DNA of 64,000 nt from Ichthyophis bannanicus. Lineage: Eukaryota; Chordata; Amphibia; Gymnophiona; Ichthyophiidae. The notes under the pieces were generated by a model, which saw only the letters and a program-made list of their open reading frames with translations, was not told the DNA's origin and did not search any database. Below, in pieces: positions 44,201 through 55,407 of this stretch; positions within the stretch are counted from its first letter, which is position 1; each line of letters begins with the position of its first letter. The position numbers and the translations under genes are program-made. The DNA is taken from the NCBI GenBank assembly GCA_033557465.1, contig CM066036.1, positions 724,297,828-724,361,827 of the forward strand, in the 5' to 3' direction.

Positions 44201-45064
44201 CTATGTCCCCACCTCCATGTGAGTATACTCCTGCAGGTACATTCTCAAACTCTCCGCAGTATCAAATGTTCGCGTACTATTACCCAAGGTAACCTTCATC
44301 CTAGCAGGGTAATAGAGGCCATAGCGTGCTTGCAGTTTCTGAAGCTCAGGCCTGCATTCTAATAAAGCTTTCCGCCTTTCTACCGTCTTCTTACACAAGT
44401 CTGGAAAAAAGGCTATTTTTGATCCTTCCAATTGCAATGCAGGTTTTTGCTTTGCTGCCTGCAGTATTTGAAGTACCTGTGGATATCGTAACACTTTAAT
44501 AATAATGGGACGCGGATGTTGGCTTCTCCCAGTCCTTTGCGATGGAACGCGGTGTGCCCGTTCTAGTTCAAATGGTAAGGCAAAGTTTAATTGCAGCAAC
44601 TCTGGTATCAACTTTTGCAAATAATCCCCGGGATGCGCTCCTTCTCGACCCTCCGGTATACCAGTAATCCTCACGTTGTTGCGCCGGGCTCTATTACTAT
44701 GATCCTCGATTTGCTCTTCAAGCGCCATCATTCTTTTACTCAGTGGGCCTATCTGCGTCAGCAACTTTTCATGTTTCTCCACCATTTCCTCAACTGTATG
44801 CAACCGTTCATTAACACCAGACAGCCGTTCCTTTACCTCCTGTATGTCTTCTTGCAGTTGCACGAGTGTCCCATTACTGGAGGCAACCATCTCTTTCACA
44901 GTCCGAAGTTCTTGTAATATCTCGTGTATTCCTTCAGCACTTACTTTCTCAGACTCCATTTTTTGCGGGGACGCCGCCTCTTGCTTCGTGCGCTTTACCG
45001 CGTGTCCTGCCGCTGGAGTAAAATCAAACCTTGCAGGTTTCAATGCAGCCATCCTTCGCAACAC
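44201..45064 (-). CDS. L1 ORF1p
   Basis: Intact 287-codon ORF1 of the antisense L1; translation may begin at the second Met (MAALKP, 45052). The N-terminal 45 residues are basic and Pro/Ala-rich. A long coiled coil spans about residues 50-130 (EILQELRTVKEM, LEEQIEDHSN). The RRM begins RARRNNVRITGIPEG (about 131-145), with ELERAHRVPS, RPIIIKVLRY, and the C-terminal domain (KIAFFPDLCKKTVERRK, LQKLQARYGLYYPARMKV). ORF1p trimerises through the coiled coil and coats L1 RNA. The paralogue at 39147 has the same plan but is clearly diverged, so two subfamilies are present. Confidence 0.9.
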   Translation of the reverse strand: MLRRMAALKPARFDFTPAAGHAVKRTKQEAASPQKMESEKVSAEGIHEILQELRTVKEMVASSNGTLVQLQEDIQEVKERLSGVNERLHTVEEMVEKHEKLLTQIGPLSKRMMALEEQIEDHSNRARRNNVRITGIPEGREGAHPGDYLQKLIPELLQLNFALPFELERAHRVPSQRTGRSQHPRPIIIKVLRYPQVLQILQAAKQKPALQLEGSKIAFFPDLCKKTVERRKALLECRPELQKLQARYGLYYPARMKVTLGNSTRTFDTAESLRMYLQEYTHMEVGT

Positions 45065-45451
45065 TTAGACATTAAATTCAATAACTCAACTGGTCTCAGA
45101 CAGGGGAGGGTAGCCAGGATTCTATGACTCGGGCAGGAGCAGGATTCTCAGGCAGCCATCTTCTATCGCGGCAAGCTTCGCCTATGTTGTGAATTTGAAT
45201 CAAAGGTCTACTCATGTTGAAAGAACTCTCTGACTGTTATGCAAAGGTACAGATTGGGGGAGGCCTATATGTTTAAATTTTCTTTTGGACATTGTGAGGT
45301 CCACCACTGTAAAGTGGAAACAGCCTGGATCAACCAAGATATTGCCTCAATCAGGCCCGTCCCTCCACAATATGTAGCTAATAGCTGAAGAAGGTCATGA
45401 TGAGGCTTAAGATTGCCTTAAAAGAAATTAGGGGTCTCTGACTGACAGTTT

Positions 45452-46620
45452 TTGAGAATACGCCGTATTTGTTCCACTGTAGAAGAGTTTAAACAGCAGG
45501 CGACACATTTACGGGCACGATTGTTAGCACAGGGTTACCTTAGAGGGATTGTCAAATGGGCATACACTCGAGCCCATTATACCCATAGAGAACTGGACAG
45601 AAGCCTCCAATTCTTAAAGAACTGGACGGAAGCATCGATCACTGAAAGGGATAGGATTGTGGGTATCCTTCCCTTCATGTTTAATTCATCTGAGGCAGTT
45701 AAGATACTCGGACGACATTGGAGTATTCTTAGTAGGGAGGAGTGGCCTAGTGGTTGGAGCAAGGGTACCTCAGGCCAGAAGGTTGGGGGTTCAAATCTCA
45801 CTAGAGGACAGCAACCCTGGGCCAGAAGGACTGGGATTTCTAGTCCCACAGGTGCTCCTTGTGGTCTTGGGCAAGCCACTTAACCCTCCATTGCCCATGT
45901 TCCCTGTAAGTATTAGTGTATGTGTCTCATATCTCCTCGTGTTAAATGTATCCCCCAATTGTGTTGTGACCACTTTGATTGAAGGATAAGGTGGTATACA
46001 AAACTGTCTAAATAAAATAAATAAATAAATAGCCTTCATTGATGTTTTCAGTCCCCTGTCTGTTTTGCTTATACTAGGGGCCGTAATCTCTGGGATCATC
46101 TTGTGCCAATTGATCGTCCGGTTAGATCATTTACTGGCAGAGGCCATGTTGCCTGTCATACATGTCAGTTTTGCGCCAATACCCTGGAGGGCGTAATTTG
46201 GCACCATCCAAGCACAGGCGGTGAGTACAGTTTTTCGGGGGACAGCTCGTGCACTACTAGTTTTGTGGTATATTTGTTATGCTGCCCCTGTGACTTACTT
46301 TACATCAGCCGCACGGCTCGTCCGGTCAAGATTAGTCTAAGTGAACATGCATCTCGGATACAGATTAGTCTAAGTGAACATGTGCTCTCTGCCCCGTTGG
46401 TGGAACACTGTATTTCTCTGGGTCACACGTTTCAGGATTTTAAATGGAGAGTGATCGACATAGTTTCTGCAGATCCGAGAGGTTGTAATCGGACACAACA
46501 TCTGTAATGGCTAGAGCAAAGATGGATTTTTCATCTACAGACTGTAATCCCTGATGGCCTGAATTTGGAGCAGGAATGGGGGAGTCTATGAGGAATGTTT
46601 GACTGCTATGGCAGTAGTAC
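45452..46620 (+). pseudogene. PLE RT C-terminus and GIY-YIG endonuclease
   Basis: RT thumb-like segment: IRRICSTVEEFKQQATHLRARL, shortened here to its core EEFKQQATHLRARLLAQGY, followed by a helical stretch to HWSILS, then the SINE. After it come RGRNLWDHLVP and GHVACHTCQFC. The GIY-YIG module follows: VVYLLCCPCDLLYISRTARPV, where GIY-YIG appears as VYL and YIS, then HCISLGHTFQDFKWRVIDIV. It ends near 46590 with TVIPDGLNLEQEWG. A short duplication of ISLSEH occurs near 46330-46380. Frame changes make it a pseudogene. PLE nicking uses this endonuclease. Confidence 0.75.
45733..46029 (+). mobile_element. tRNA-SINE with duplicated B-box-like module, inside PLE
   Basis: Head GGAGGAGTGGCCTAGTGGTTGG. 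The first B-box module lies at 45772-45801 (GGGGTTCAAATCTCAC) and the second at 45819-45849 (GGGATTTCTAGTCCCAC). The common body follows, then a tail with GACCACTTTGATTGAAGG and AAGGTGGTATACAAAAC and a TAAA run. The tail is close to the degenerate L2 tail at 11376-11440, pointing to an L2 partner. Confidence 0.85.
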
Positions 46621-46956
46621 ATCTTGTTTTGCTGTCCAATTCATTCCCTGGAGCTCCTCCTTCTTTAAGTGATGTCATCTTAATCAGCCAATTACATTTT
46701 TCACAAGCATTATATATATGAGTCACAAGACTCAGCGTCTTTTGGCAATTCCGTATCCTCCTCCTAAACAAGTCACACTTGAAGCAGGGCCTGTCGGCCT
46801 GAAACACGTGTGTTGTGTATGAATAATTGCTGTTGATATGGATTCTGGATCAATGAAGCTAAGTTTAGCTATTTTGAGTTTTGTTCGGCATTTTGGGAGA
46901 GAGGAGGCATTCTGGGTTAAACCATAAAGAGGGAAAGAAAAATCTATTTGCATTGG

Positions 46957-49419
46957 CATGATATACAGACCTCCCTCACAAGAGGAAGAGGTGGACAGAG
47001 AATTAATTGAAGACATACGCAGCATTACTAGGAAAGGGGAAGTGCTACTGATAGGGGATTTCAATATGCCAGATGTTGATTGGCACATTCCTGCTGCAGT
47101 ATCACCTAGAAGTAAAGAGATCCTGGATTCTCTACAGGGAGAACTATTCAAGCAATTGGTAACAGACACCACATGTGAAGGGGCCATACTGGACTTCGTG
47201 CTTACCAATGGTGAAAGTGTTTCTGATGTTATAGTGTGAGATCATTTTGCATTCAGTGATCACCAGATGGTGTGATTCAGTATTAGGACTAGGGCTGTTA
47301 GAATCCATTCAAAGGTGAGGGTCTCAGACTTTAGGAAGACTAACTTTGCCAAGATGGGCCAATACCTCAGGGAGTCGTTATTGGGATGGGAACAGCTGGG
47401 GCATGTAGAAAAACAGTGGGCAAAACTGAAAGGGGATATTTTAAGGGCAACCAACCTTTTTGTTAAAATGGTAAATAAAAGTAAAAGGAAAAGGAGACCA
47501 CTATGGCTTTCGAAAGAGGTAGCTGAAAAAGTGAAGAAAAAGAGGGAGGCCTTCATGAAATACAAGAGATCACTGAGAGAGGAAGACAAGCATCTATATT
47601 TGGAAAAACTTAGAGAAGCTAGCAAAGTAGTCAGGAAAGCAAAGATTCAAAAAGAGGAGGAAATAGCCAATGCAATAAAATGGGGGCATAAGACATTTTT
47701 CAGATATGTTAGTGAGAAGAGGAAGGGCAAAAGTGGTATTGTCAGACTCAAGGGTGAAGGGGAGGAATATGTAGAAACTGATGAGGATAAAGCGGAATTG
47801 CTTAATAAATATTTCTGTTCTGTGTTCACAGTTGAAGAACCAGGAGCAGGAACTCAGAAAACACCCACAAACAGGAACAGAAGCAAGGGACATCTTGAAC
47901 AGTTTTCAGAAGACTGTGTTCGTGAGAAACTAGCTCAACTTAAAGTACACAAAGCAATGGGACTGCATGGGATACACCCTAGAATACTGAGGGAACTTGG
48001 GGACATTCTAGCAGCTCCACTGACTGACATTTTCAGTGCATCATTGGGAGTGGTGCCAAAGGACTGGAGAGAGACTCATGTGGTGCCTTTACACAAAAGT
48101 GGAAGTAAGGATGTGTTGAAAACTACAGGCCGGTTAGTTTAACTTCGGTGGTGAGCAAATTATTGGAAACGCTGCTGAAAGAGAAGATAGTGAGGTTTCT
48201 GGAGTCCAGCGGATTCACCAGAGGCAGGTCTTGTCAGACAAATCTGATTGATTTCTGTGACTGGGTGACCAGGGAGTTGGACCGAGGGAGAGCCCTAGAT
48301 ATGGTGTATTTAGATTTCAGTAAAGCCTTTGACACTCTTCCTCACAGGCGACTTATAAACAAACTGAGCACCCTAGGGATGAACCCTAAAGTTACTGCTT
48401 GGGTTAGAAATTGGTTGCATGGGAGGCGACAAAGAGTACAGGTAAATGGGGCTCACTCTGAGGATAAGGATGTTACCAGTGGTGTGCCACAGGGATCTGT
48501 CCTTGGTCCGATTCTTTTTAACATCTTTGTTAGTGATATAGCGGAAGGGCTGTCGGGTAAGGTTTGCCTTTTTGCGGATGATACCAAAATCTGCAATAGA
48601 GTAGACACCCAGGAAGGTGTAGATAACATGAGGAGGGATCTAGCTAATCTTGAAGAATGGTCTAGAATTTGACAGCTGGGATTTATTGTTAAAAAATGTA
48701 AGGTCATGCATTTGGGCTGCAGCAATCCAAGGGAGCAATATAGTATAAGGGGTGAAGTACTTTTGTCCACTAAAGAAGAGCGGGACCTAGGCGTGGTTGT
48801 GTCTGATGATCTTAAAGTAACTAAATAGGTAGAAAAGTCCACAGCAAAAGCTAGAAGGATGCTTGGGTGCATACGGAGAGAAATGGCTAGCTGAAAAAAG
48901 GAGGTGATAGTGCCTCTATATAAGTCTTTGGTGCGACCTCATTTAGAGTATAGTGTGCAATTATGCAGACCGCACCTTCAAAAGGATGTGAACAGGATGG
49001 AGTCAGTGCAGAGGGTGGCTACTAAAATGGTTAGTGGTCTTCATTATAAAACATATGAGGACAGACTTAAGGATCTTAATATGTACACCTTAGAGGAAAG
49101 GCGGGATAGAGGTGATATGATTGAGATGTTTAAATACCTCCGTGGCATAAATGTTCAGGGGGAGAGCCTCTTTCAATTGAAAGGAAGTTCTGATACGAGG
49201 GGACATTGGATGAGGGTGAAGGGGGATAGATTCAGGAGTGATTTGCGGAAATATTTCTTTACGGAAAGAGTGGTGGATCCATGGAATAGTATCCCAATGG
49301 AGGTGGTAGAGATGAGGACAGTAACTGAATTCAAAAAAGCATGGGAGAAACACAGAGGATCTCTTAAAGGAAAAAAGGGGACTGTTGTAGTTGTTGATAT
49401 GGAAGGACAGACTAGATAG
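46957..49419 (+). pseudogene. CR1 ORF2 (endonuclease C-term, RT)
   Basis: Endonuclease C-terminal part: MIYRPPSQEEE, GDFNMPDVDWH (catalytic loop), LDFVLTNG; a stop near 47239 and SDHQMV follow. A basic linker (MVNKSKRKRRPLWLSKEV) then leads into RT: SVVSKLLETLL, GFTRGRSCQTNLIDF, MVYLDFSKAFDTLPH, VPQGSVLGPILFNIFVSDI and the catalytic FADDTKICNR near 48575. The C-terminal region has RPHLEYSVQLCRPH, RKYFFTERVVDPWNSIP. Breaks lie near 48115 (frameshift), 48670, 48825 and 48890 (stops). YRP is lost at the frameshift. Relatively young by its long frames, but dead. Confidence 0.9.
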
Positions 49420-49446
49420 GCCATGTGGTCTTTTTGTGTCATCATA

Positions 49447-49768
49447 TTTTTTTTTTATTCATTTTTCAGTCATTTTACATAACCAAAATATTCAGAAAGG
49501 TCAATCCGAATTACATATAAAAAACAAGTAATTGTAAAACAGAAAACAAATAAATATGCCTAAGGACAATAAACCTGAGATAAAGTCCACATCATGGAAC
49601 CAATGCTGTCACATTAAATACACCTAGAAACTAAGGAAATCTAAGAGATAACAAAATCCCACCATTGGAGGCAATACTTAGTTAATTACCGGCCCTATCT
49701 ACCACCTGCCTCTCTTTCAAAAAGCTTTCAAGATGGGACACCTCCACAAAAGCATACAATGTATCTGT
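49447..49768 (-). mobile_element. L1 3'-end fragment inserted in CR1 tail
   Basis: On the plus strand it begins with a 10-T run (poly(A) of an antisense insert) and continues with 3' UTR-like sequence similar in composition and order to 25447-25730 of the ORF1-only L1. The CR1 terminal motif is duplicated around it (GTCATCATATTT before, GTCATATTT after), consistent with a TSD. Confidence 0.6.
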
Positions 49769-49800
49769 TGTCATATTTCTATGTTTCTACTATTGAGTAA

Positions 49801-50587
49801 AAGGGGTCACACTCACATTAGGTTGCAGCTATATTATTGGTCTTCCCTGTTCTGTGAGACCCGACAAAAACATATAAAATATAAAAAATACAAAAAATAC
49901 ATACATTTTATTTTCCTTGCTACACAATCTTGTGTTTGTTCTATTGAGTTTAGTGATTGTTCTATTTCTATGGGGCCTTTGGTTTTTTGATCATTTTTTA
50001 GGTCTGAAAAGGAACATCCAAATTGGAACAGTCACAATTCGCAATGCGTTTTACAGAAGGTTCATTGAATGCAGAGTCTTTTGTAGAATACAACAATACA
50101 TAGAAGGTTATTCCATAATCTCCCATGCCGATAATGTGTGTTTCCACCCACGTATGTGAGGCCTATTTTATAAAGTGAAGTATGTGCATACTCTATAAAA
50201 TAAGAGTGTACTGACACGGAGCACCTAGATTTGGAGAAAAAACCCAGGTTATAATATTCAATGTAAGTTTAAGACGCTTGTATGCTCCAGCCAAACACTG
50301 TCCCATGCACACCCCAACTGAAAGTACACACAATGGGACTTAGATGCACGCTTACAGAATAACTATTTTCTTAAGCATGCACATAGGTATCCATTCACAT
50401 GCATCAGTACTTTAAAGTAAATGGCATGTGAATTTCTGCACGCTTCTTATAGAATTACCATCATAAGGTCATGAGAAAAGCATATATAACTGGTGGCATG
50501 TACAGTGGGAACATCATGTTAGGGAAAAAAGCATGTTAAAAAAAGAATGGCATCATTTGGGGTTTTCTACATATAGAGACCAATTCC
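49801..50587. other. Unassigned sequence
   Basis: No gene recognised. At 50158-50460 GCCTATTTTATAAAGTG and CTATAAAATAAGAG motifs resemble ends of small non-autonomous elements, but no defined pair of termini is seen. Confidence 0.35.
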
Positions 50588-51160
50588 TTAAGGGACACGT
50601 CTCGGCTATCTGTGCGCACCTGGGCAGGACAGGCCCATTAGGACCTGATTCTGCACTGCAGGAGCAGAATGGCCTGGTGCGTGACGGATAGGGCCCTGGG
50701 ATGGCCCTGCATGCCCCTGCATTGCCTCAGGGACGTCTTCCCTCCAGCGCTACGTGCCCACTGCCCACCGAGACCCCGATTCCCCACTGCCCGACCCCAA
50801 CAGGGGCCACTGGGGCTCAGATTGGGTGGCGGGGACTCACCGCTGGTGACCCTTTGTTCCAATGGGGGGGATTCTGGGCTCTGGAAGGGGCTGCCGGCCA
50901 GGTTCAGAGGGGTGCCCTGCTCTTCCAACTCGGAGGTGGAATAACCAGGGCGTCCCCCCGGCGATCCCTGGACATACAGGGCTGTCACTGGACGTAGCCC
51001 TGTATGTGTGGGATTCGGTCCTGTCTATGTTCTGCCCTCACTCTGCCCCCCCATGCTGCCCCTATCCCCTGCAGCATGCAAAGTGGCTCTGTGAATGCAG
51101 GGGGGACAGCATACCAGAAAGGTGGATAGCGGGACTGAATTACAGAATTGGGGCCTTAAG
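50588..51160. mobile_element. GC-rich hairpin element, copy B
   Basis: GC-rich block with a perfect 12-bp stem (50972-50983 with 50996-51007) and 12-nt loop. The stem sequence ACATACAGGGCT is shared, with changes on both sides, by copies A and C. The right end TTACAGAATTGGGGCC resembles ends of the other two. ORFs on both strands are compositional and lack motifs. It is probably a non-autonomous DNA element. Confidence 0.5.
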
Positions 51161-52035
51161 GGGTTATTTTTGAAGCCTTATTTGCCATTTCCATCTGGAA
51201 AATCCATCATTTACATGTGGAGATAGCATCCACGTGTAAATGCAGATTTTAGAAAGAGCTAAATTTACATGTGAATGACACTGATACATACAATAGGTGA
51301 GTCAAGCATCTATACATGTTTTCCCATTTCATATAGGGAATATTCATATATGACTGCAATTGTCCATTTTGGGATTTGCACTTGCTCCCTGGCATGTTTA
51401 AGTTCTACAAGTTTTCAGTTTGACTAGCCCTTTTCAGGAGGGATAAAGGGCATTATCATCCTTAATCTCCCATTGTTTATTTGCCCCTCAAAAATTAAGT
51501 CAGAAGTAGCAGCATCTGTTATAAACTGGTAGTATTTATGCATGTAGACTTGCAAAATATTCACCACCATGTGTGTATAAGTGATGGCACTGATATATGT
51601 AAGTGGTGAAATTCAGCACTTGCACATGTATGGTGGCCATGTTTGCCATATTGATTTTTTCTATGCGAGAATTTGCCAAATGGTTTCTCCAGCTCCATGT
51701 ATTGGCACATATATGTGCACACCTTCACCTCCTTATTCTGTATTTTAGAAAAGGCCCTACATTTTGCAGTCTTTTCTAAAGTGCTGCCGGAACTGTGAAC
51801 ATTTCAGCCTTGATGTCTCCATTCTGATCCCAACCATTAAGCAAAAACAATAATGGAGTAGTTTGGCAAAAATAAAGTGAATACCCTCCAATTGCCCAAT
51901 CAAAGACTAGAAATATGTGGCAAGACTTTCCATAAAAAGATCCTCAGCCAACTTGAAAGATTTTGAGCTATTTTGTCAAGAATATTTAACAAAAACCCCA
52001 TGATCCCACAACTTCAACCTTGGTTCAAACTACTG
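51161..52035. other. Unassigned sequence
   Basis: No gene. It contains several pairs of short motifs (ACATGTG, TTAGAAA) seen in small DNA elements. The last 150 bp may be 5' PLE sequence. Confidence 0.35.
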
Positions 52036-52321
52036 ATACCAATGTTTCTGACCACAAATTGCTGGGGGTTCTTCCTTATATGGATAAGGCTTCAGAAGTA
52101 GTAGTGGCACTTCGAAAACATTAGAAGAAGGATTTGAGCACTGCCGTTACCAAAGGCAGTAATATAAAGGATTTGCTTGTACGATCATTCCCAGTGATAG
52201 ATCATACATTTTCTTTAAAGAGCCACTTCCCTTTCTAAAATTGTTGATCCTGTGATGGCACTAATAGCAGTGAGTCCTGGTGCGACCACACCACACAACA
52301 AGCTTACTATTCTCAATGGCA

Positions 52322-55138
52322 TGTTGTTGTTAAGTGCCGTCGAGTCGGAGTCGACTCACGGCGACTCTCTGGATAGCTCTTCAGTCAGGCGGCTCATTGT
52401 TGACAGGCTGGTACCCATAGCTGCTGTTATTGTATCGATCCATCTCATTGCTGGCATTCCTCTTTTGCGTTGACCTTCTATCTTGCCAAGCATGATGTCT
52501 TTCTCTAATGATCTCTCTCTTCGCATGATGTATCGAAAGTATGAAAGTCGAAGTCTTGTCATCTGAGCTTCTAAAGAAAGCTTAGGTTTGATCTCCTCTA
52601 GTACCGACTGGTTTGTTCTTCGGGCAGTCCATGGTATATACAGTATTCGCCGCCAGCACCATAATTCAGAGGCATCAATTTTCTTCCTGTCTATCTTTTT
52701 CACTGTCCAGCTTTCACATCCATATGATGTTATTAAAAATACCATGGCTTGAACAAGTCGAATCTTTGTATGGAGAGAGACATCTCTGCTCTTGAGAATC
52801 TTATCTAGGTCTTTCATAGCCATTCTGCCAAGAGCAATGTGTCGTCTGATTTCTTGATTGCTTATTGCTTCTTTATTGATAGTTGATCCAAGTAGGTTAA
52901 AATTGTTCACGATTTCAATTTCTTCTCCTTCAACAGTGAACTTGTTGATTATGCCATTTGTCATGATCTTTGTCTTCTTTACTTTAAGGTGCAGGCCCAT
53001 TTTGAGACTATGTTCTTTGATTGTGAGAAGCAAATGTTTCAGATCATCTTCACTTTCAGCCAGTAATGTGGTATCATCAGCATAGCAAAGGTTGTTGATG
53101 AGTCTTCCACCAATCTTCACACCTCTGTTGTCTTCATACAATCCTGCTTCTCTGATGATTTGTTCTGCATATAAATTAAACAGGTAGGGGGAAAGTATGC
53201 AGCCTTGTCTTACACCTTTGCTTATTTTAAACCATTCTGTTTCTCCTTGTTCTATTCAAACTGTTGCTTCTTGATCAATGTACAGATTGTGCAAGAGGAC
53301 GATCAGGTGTTCTGGTATACCCATGCTTCTTAATGTGGCCCAGAGTTTCTCATGGTTTACACAGTCAAAAGCTTTGCTATAGTCGATAAAGCACAAATAG
53401 ATATCCTTTTGGTATTCTTTAGTCTTTTCAAGGATCCATCTCACATCTGCAATGATGTCTCTCGTTCCTTGCCCTTTCCTGAACCCTTCTTGCACTTCAG
53501 GTAGTTCTTGTTCCAGGTATGGTTGTAGTCTCTTTTGAATAATCTTCAGTAGAATCTTGCTGACATATGGGATCAGAGCGATTGTGTGATAATTTCCACA
53601 GTCAGTTGGATCACCTTTCTTTAGTATTGGTATAAACACAGATCTTTTCCAGTCAGTTGGCCATGATGTTGTCTTCCATATTTCTTGGCAGAGCCTTGTA
53701 AGTACGGTAGCAGCAGCATCAGATTGCTGTAATACTTCTATGGGAATGCTATCAATGCCTGGTGCTTTGTTCTTTGATAAGGCTTTCAATGCTGCTTTAA
53801 CGTCTTCTTTCATCACCAATGGTTCCCGATCATAAGGTACAGGTTGAAACGGCTGTTGGTCCACTTGATCTTTATTATATAAAAACTCTGTATATTCCTT
53901 CCATCTTTTCTTGATCATCTCAGCATCATTCAACATAGAACCTTGAGCATCTTGTAACATTCCAATTTGAGGCTGGAACTTTTTCTTTAACTCTCGTAGC
54001 TTTAGGAAAGCCGATCTTGTTCTTCCTCTAATAGTTTCTGCTTCTATTTCCTTGCATGCGTCATTGTAGTACTTTTCCTTGTCCTGTCTTGCTGCACGTT
54101 GGAAATCTCTGTTGAGTTCTGTGATTGTCTTTCTTTCTCCTCTGGCTTTAGCTTCTCTGCGTTTCTGAGCAATTTTCAGAGTTTCTTCCGTCATCCATTT
54201 TGACCGTTTTTTTCTTTTTCACCTTTTGTAGAGACTTCTCGCTTTCTTCCAACACAACCTTCTTGATGTCATTCCATAACTCTTCTGGAGCTCTGTCATT
54301 TGTATCTAAATCAGCAAATCGATTTTGCAGGCAGTCTTTAAATTCCAGTGGTATATTCTCAAGGTCATATTTTGCTGCATTCATGAGTGGTTTGCTCTTT
54401 TTCAACTTTAGCTTGAGTTTGCATACTAGTAGTTGATGATCTGTACCACAGTCAGCTCCAGGTTTTGTCTTTGTTGATGTTATAGAGCTTTTCCATCGTT
54501 GACTTCCACAGATGGATTTTTATACAATCCATTGGGTGAAGTCCATGTGTACAGTCGCCGCTTGTGTTGCTGGAAGAAGGTGTTTGAGATGAATAGATAG
54601 TTTGTCTTACAGAATTATATGAGTCTTTCTCCAGCTTCATTTCTGTTGCCAAGTCCATATTTTCCAACGACTTTGTCTTCTTCTTTGTTGCCAACTTTTG
54701 CGTTCCAGTCATACATGACTATCAGGATATCCTGTTTGCATGTTCTGTCAGTTTCAGGTTGTACTTGTTCATAGAATTCTTCAATTTCTTTTTCTTCTGC
54801 AGCTGTTGTTGGGGCATATACTTGAATTATAGTTGTGTTGATAGGCATTCCTCGTAGAAGAATGGAGATTAAGTGTTCGCTGACTGCATTGTATTTCATT
54901 ACAGTTCTTGTAAGTTTCTTCTTTATTATAAATGCAACACCATTTCTTCTTTGTCTTTCATTTCCAGCATAGCAGACCCTGTGATCATCTGATGCAAAGT
55001 GCCCGATGCCAGTCCATTTCAGTTCGCTGACACCCAACAGATCAAGTTGTACACATTCCATTTCATTGCTGACCACCTACAACTTCCCTTGGTTCGTGCT
55101 TCATTCGTTCCATGTTCCAATGTGTAAGACATCTTTAC
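52322..55138 (-). mobile_element. RTE-clade LINE (RTE-BovB-like), 5'-truncated
   Basis: The 3' end at the left has a short GTT repeat followed by GTTAAGTGCCGTCGAGTCGG, the usual 3' end of BovB/RTE-type elements and the SINEs they mobilise. The copy extends into the endonuclease start (KDVLHIGTWN near 55130) and is inserted in PLE copy 2. Confidence 0.85.
52356..55133 (-). pseudogene. RTE ORF: endonuclease and reverse transcriptase
   Basis: The endonuclease from about 55133: IGTWN, LLGVSELKWTGIGHF, VYAPTTAAEE, MYDWNAKVG (usual GDWNAKVG; the Gly is lost). Stops and frameshifts near 54600-54450, 54195-54150 and 53255 break it. RT: KALSKNKAPGIDSIPIEVLQ, GNYHTIALIPYVSKIL, EGFRKGQGTRD, FIDYSKAFDCVNHEKLW, then LCYADDTTLLAES near 53075. 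C-terminal blocks: FNLLGSTI, AMVFLITSYGCESWTVKK, ELWCWRRILYIPWTARRTNQS, MLGKIEGQRKRGMP. The whole C-terminal 261 codons are open. Inactive but well preserved. Confidence 0.9.
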
Positions 55139-55407
55139 AGCGATTCAGACTTTGTCATTTACCTGTTGTTATGTACTTGTGGCCTTAAATATGTTGACCA
55201 CACCACTCGTCCTTTCAAAATATGTTTATCTGAACATGCTTTTCACCTCAACACTAAGTACTTGAATGCACCAATTGTCCAATATTGTCTGCAATTGGGT
55301 CACTCCTTTCAACAAGTGTCTTGGAGAATTATTGATAGAGTATCCCTCCTTACCTTGAGAAGGCAATTGTGTATCTCATTTGCCACTCACTGAACAAAGG
55401 TGTCTAT
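55139..55407 (+). pseudogene. PLE GIY-YIG endonuclease segment
   Basis: SDFVIYLLLCTCGLKYVDHT shows the GIY-YIG core in decayed form (IYL, KYV). TRPFKICLSEHAFH and QYCLQLGHSFQQVSWRIIDRV follow, collinear with copy 1 (RPVKISLSEH, HCISLGHTFQDFKWRVIDIV). The frame is open for 93 codons from 55112, the first residues coming from the RTE. The RT-side coding lies left of the RTE. Confidence 0.75.

Larger units (their letters stand above)
37164..45181 (-). mobile_element. Near-complete L1-clade LINE, interrupted by another L1
   Basis: Flanked by a perfect 16-bp TSD CTATGTTGTGAATTTG (37148-37163 and 45182-45197). On the minus strand it has a short 5' UTR (about 117 bp) starting near CTTGCCGCGATAGAAGATGG, ORF1, a spacer, ORF2 and a 3' UTR with AATAAAG and poly(A). 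Without the nested L1 it would be about 5.3 kb. Full length and a perfect TSD suggest a fairly recent insertion, yet ORF2 has two frameshifts. Confidence 0.9.
45450..46935 (+). mobile_element. Penelope-like element (PLE), copy 1
   Basis: Sense fragment with the C-terminal RT region, a GIY-YIG endonuclease and a 3' UTR, split by a SINE at 45733-46029. The left boundary lies between the L1 TSD and 45450; sequence from 45300 may belong to it. The 3' UTR (46620-46935) includes GGCCTGAAACACG, near-identical to GGCCTGAAACGAGG at 57229 in copy 2, supporting a common family. Confidence 0.8.
46936..49800 (+). mobile_element. CR1-clade LINE, long sense copy (second subfamily)
   Basis: 5'-truncated within the endonuclease and complete at its 3' end (TAGATAGGCCATGTGGTCTTTTTG ... 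CATATTTCTATGTTTCTA). A short antisense L1 fragment (49447-49768) is inserted at the very 3' end. Antisense relatives lie at 30372 and 33957. Several frames are still long. Confidence 0.9.

Noticed and set aside
50638..51173. Overlapping long ORFs on both strands at the GC-rich block
   Set aside because: High GC lowers stop frequency in all frames, no motif is present, and the block is a repeated hairpin element.
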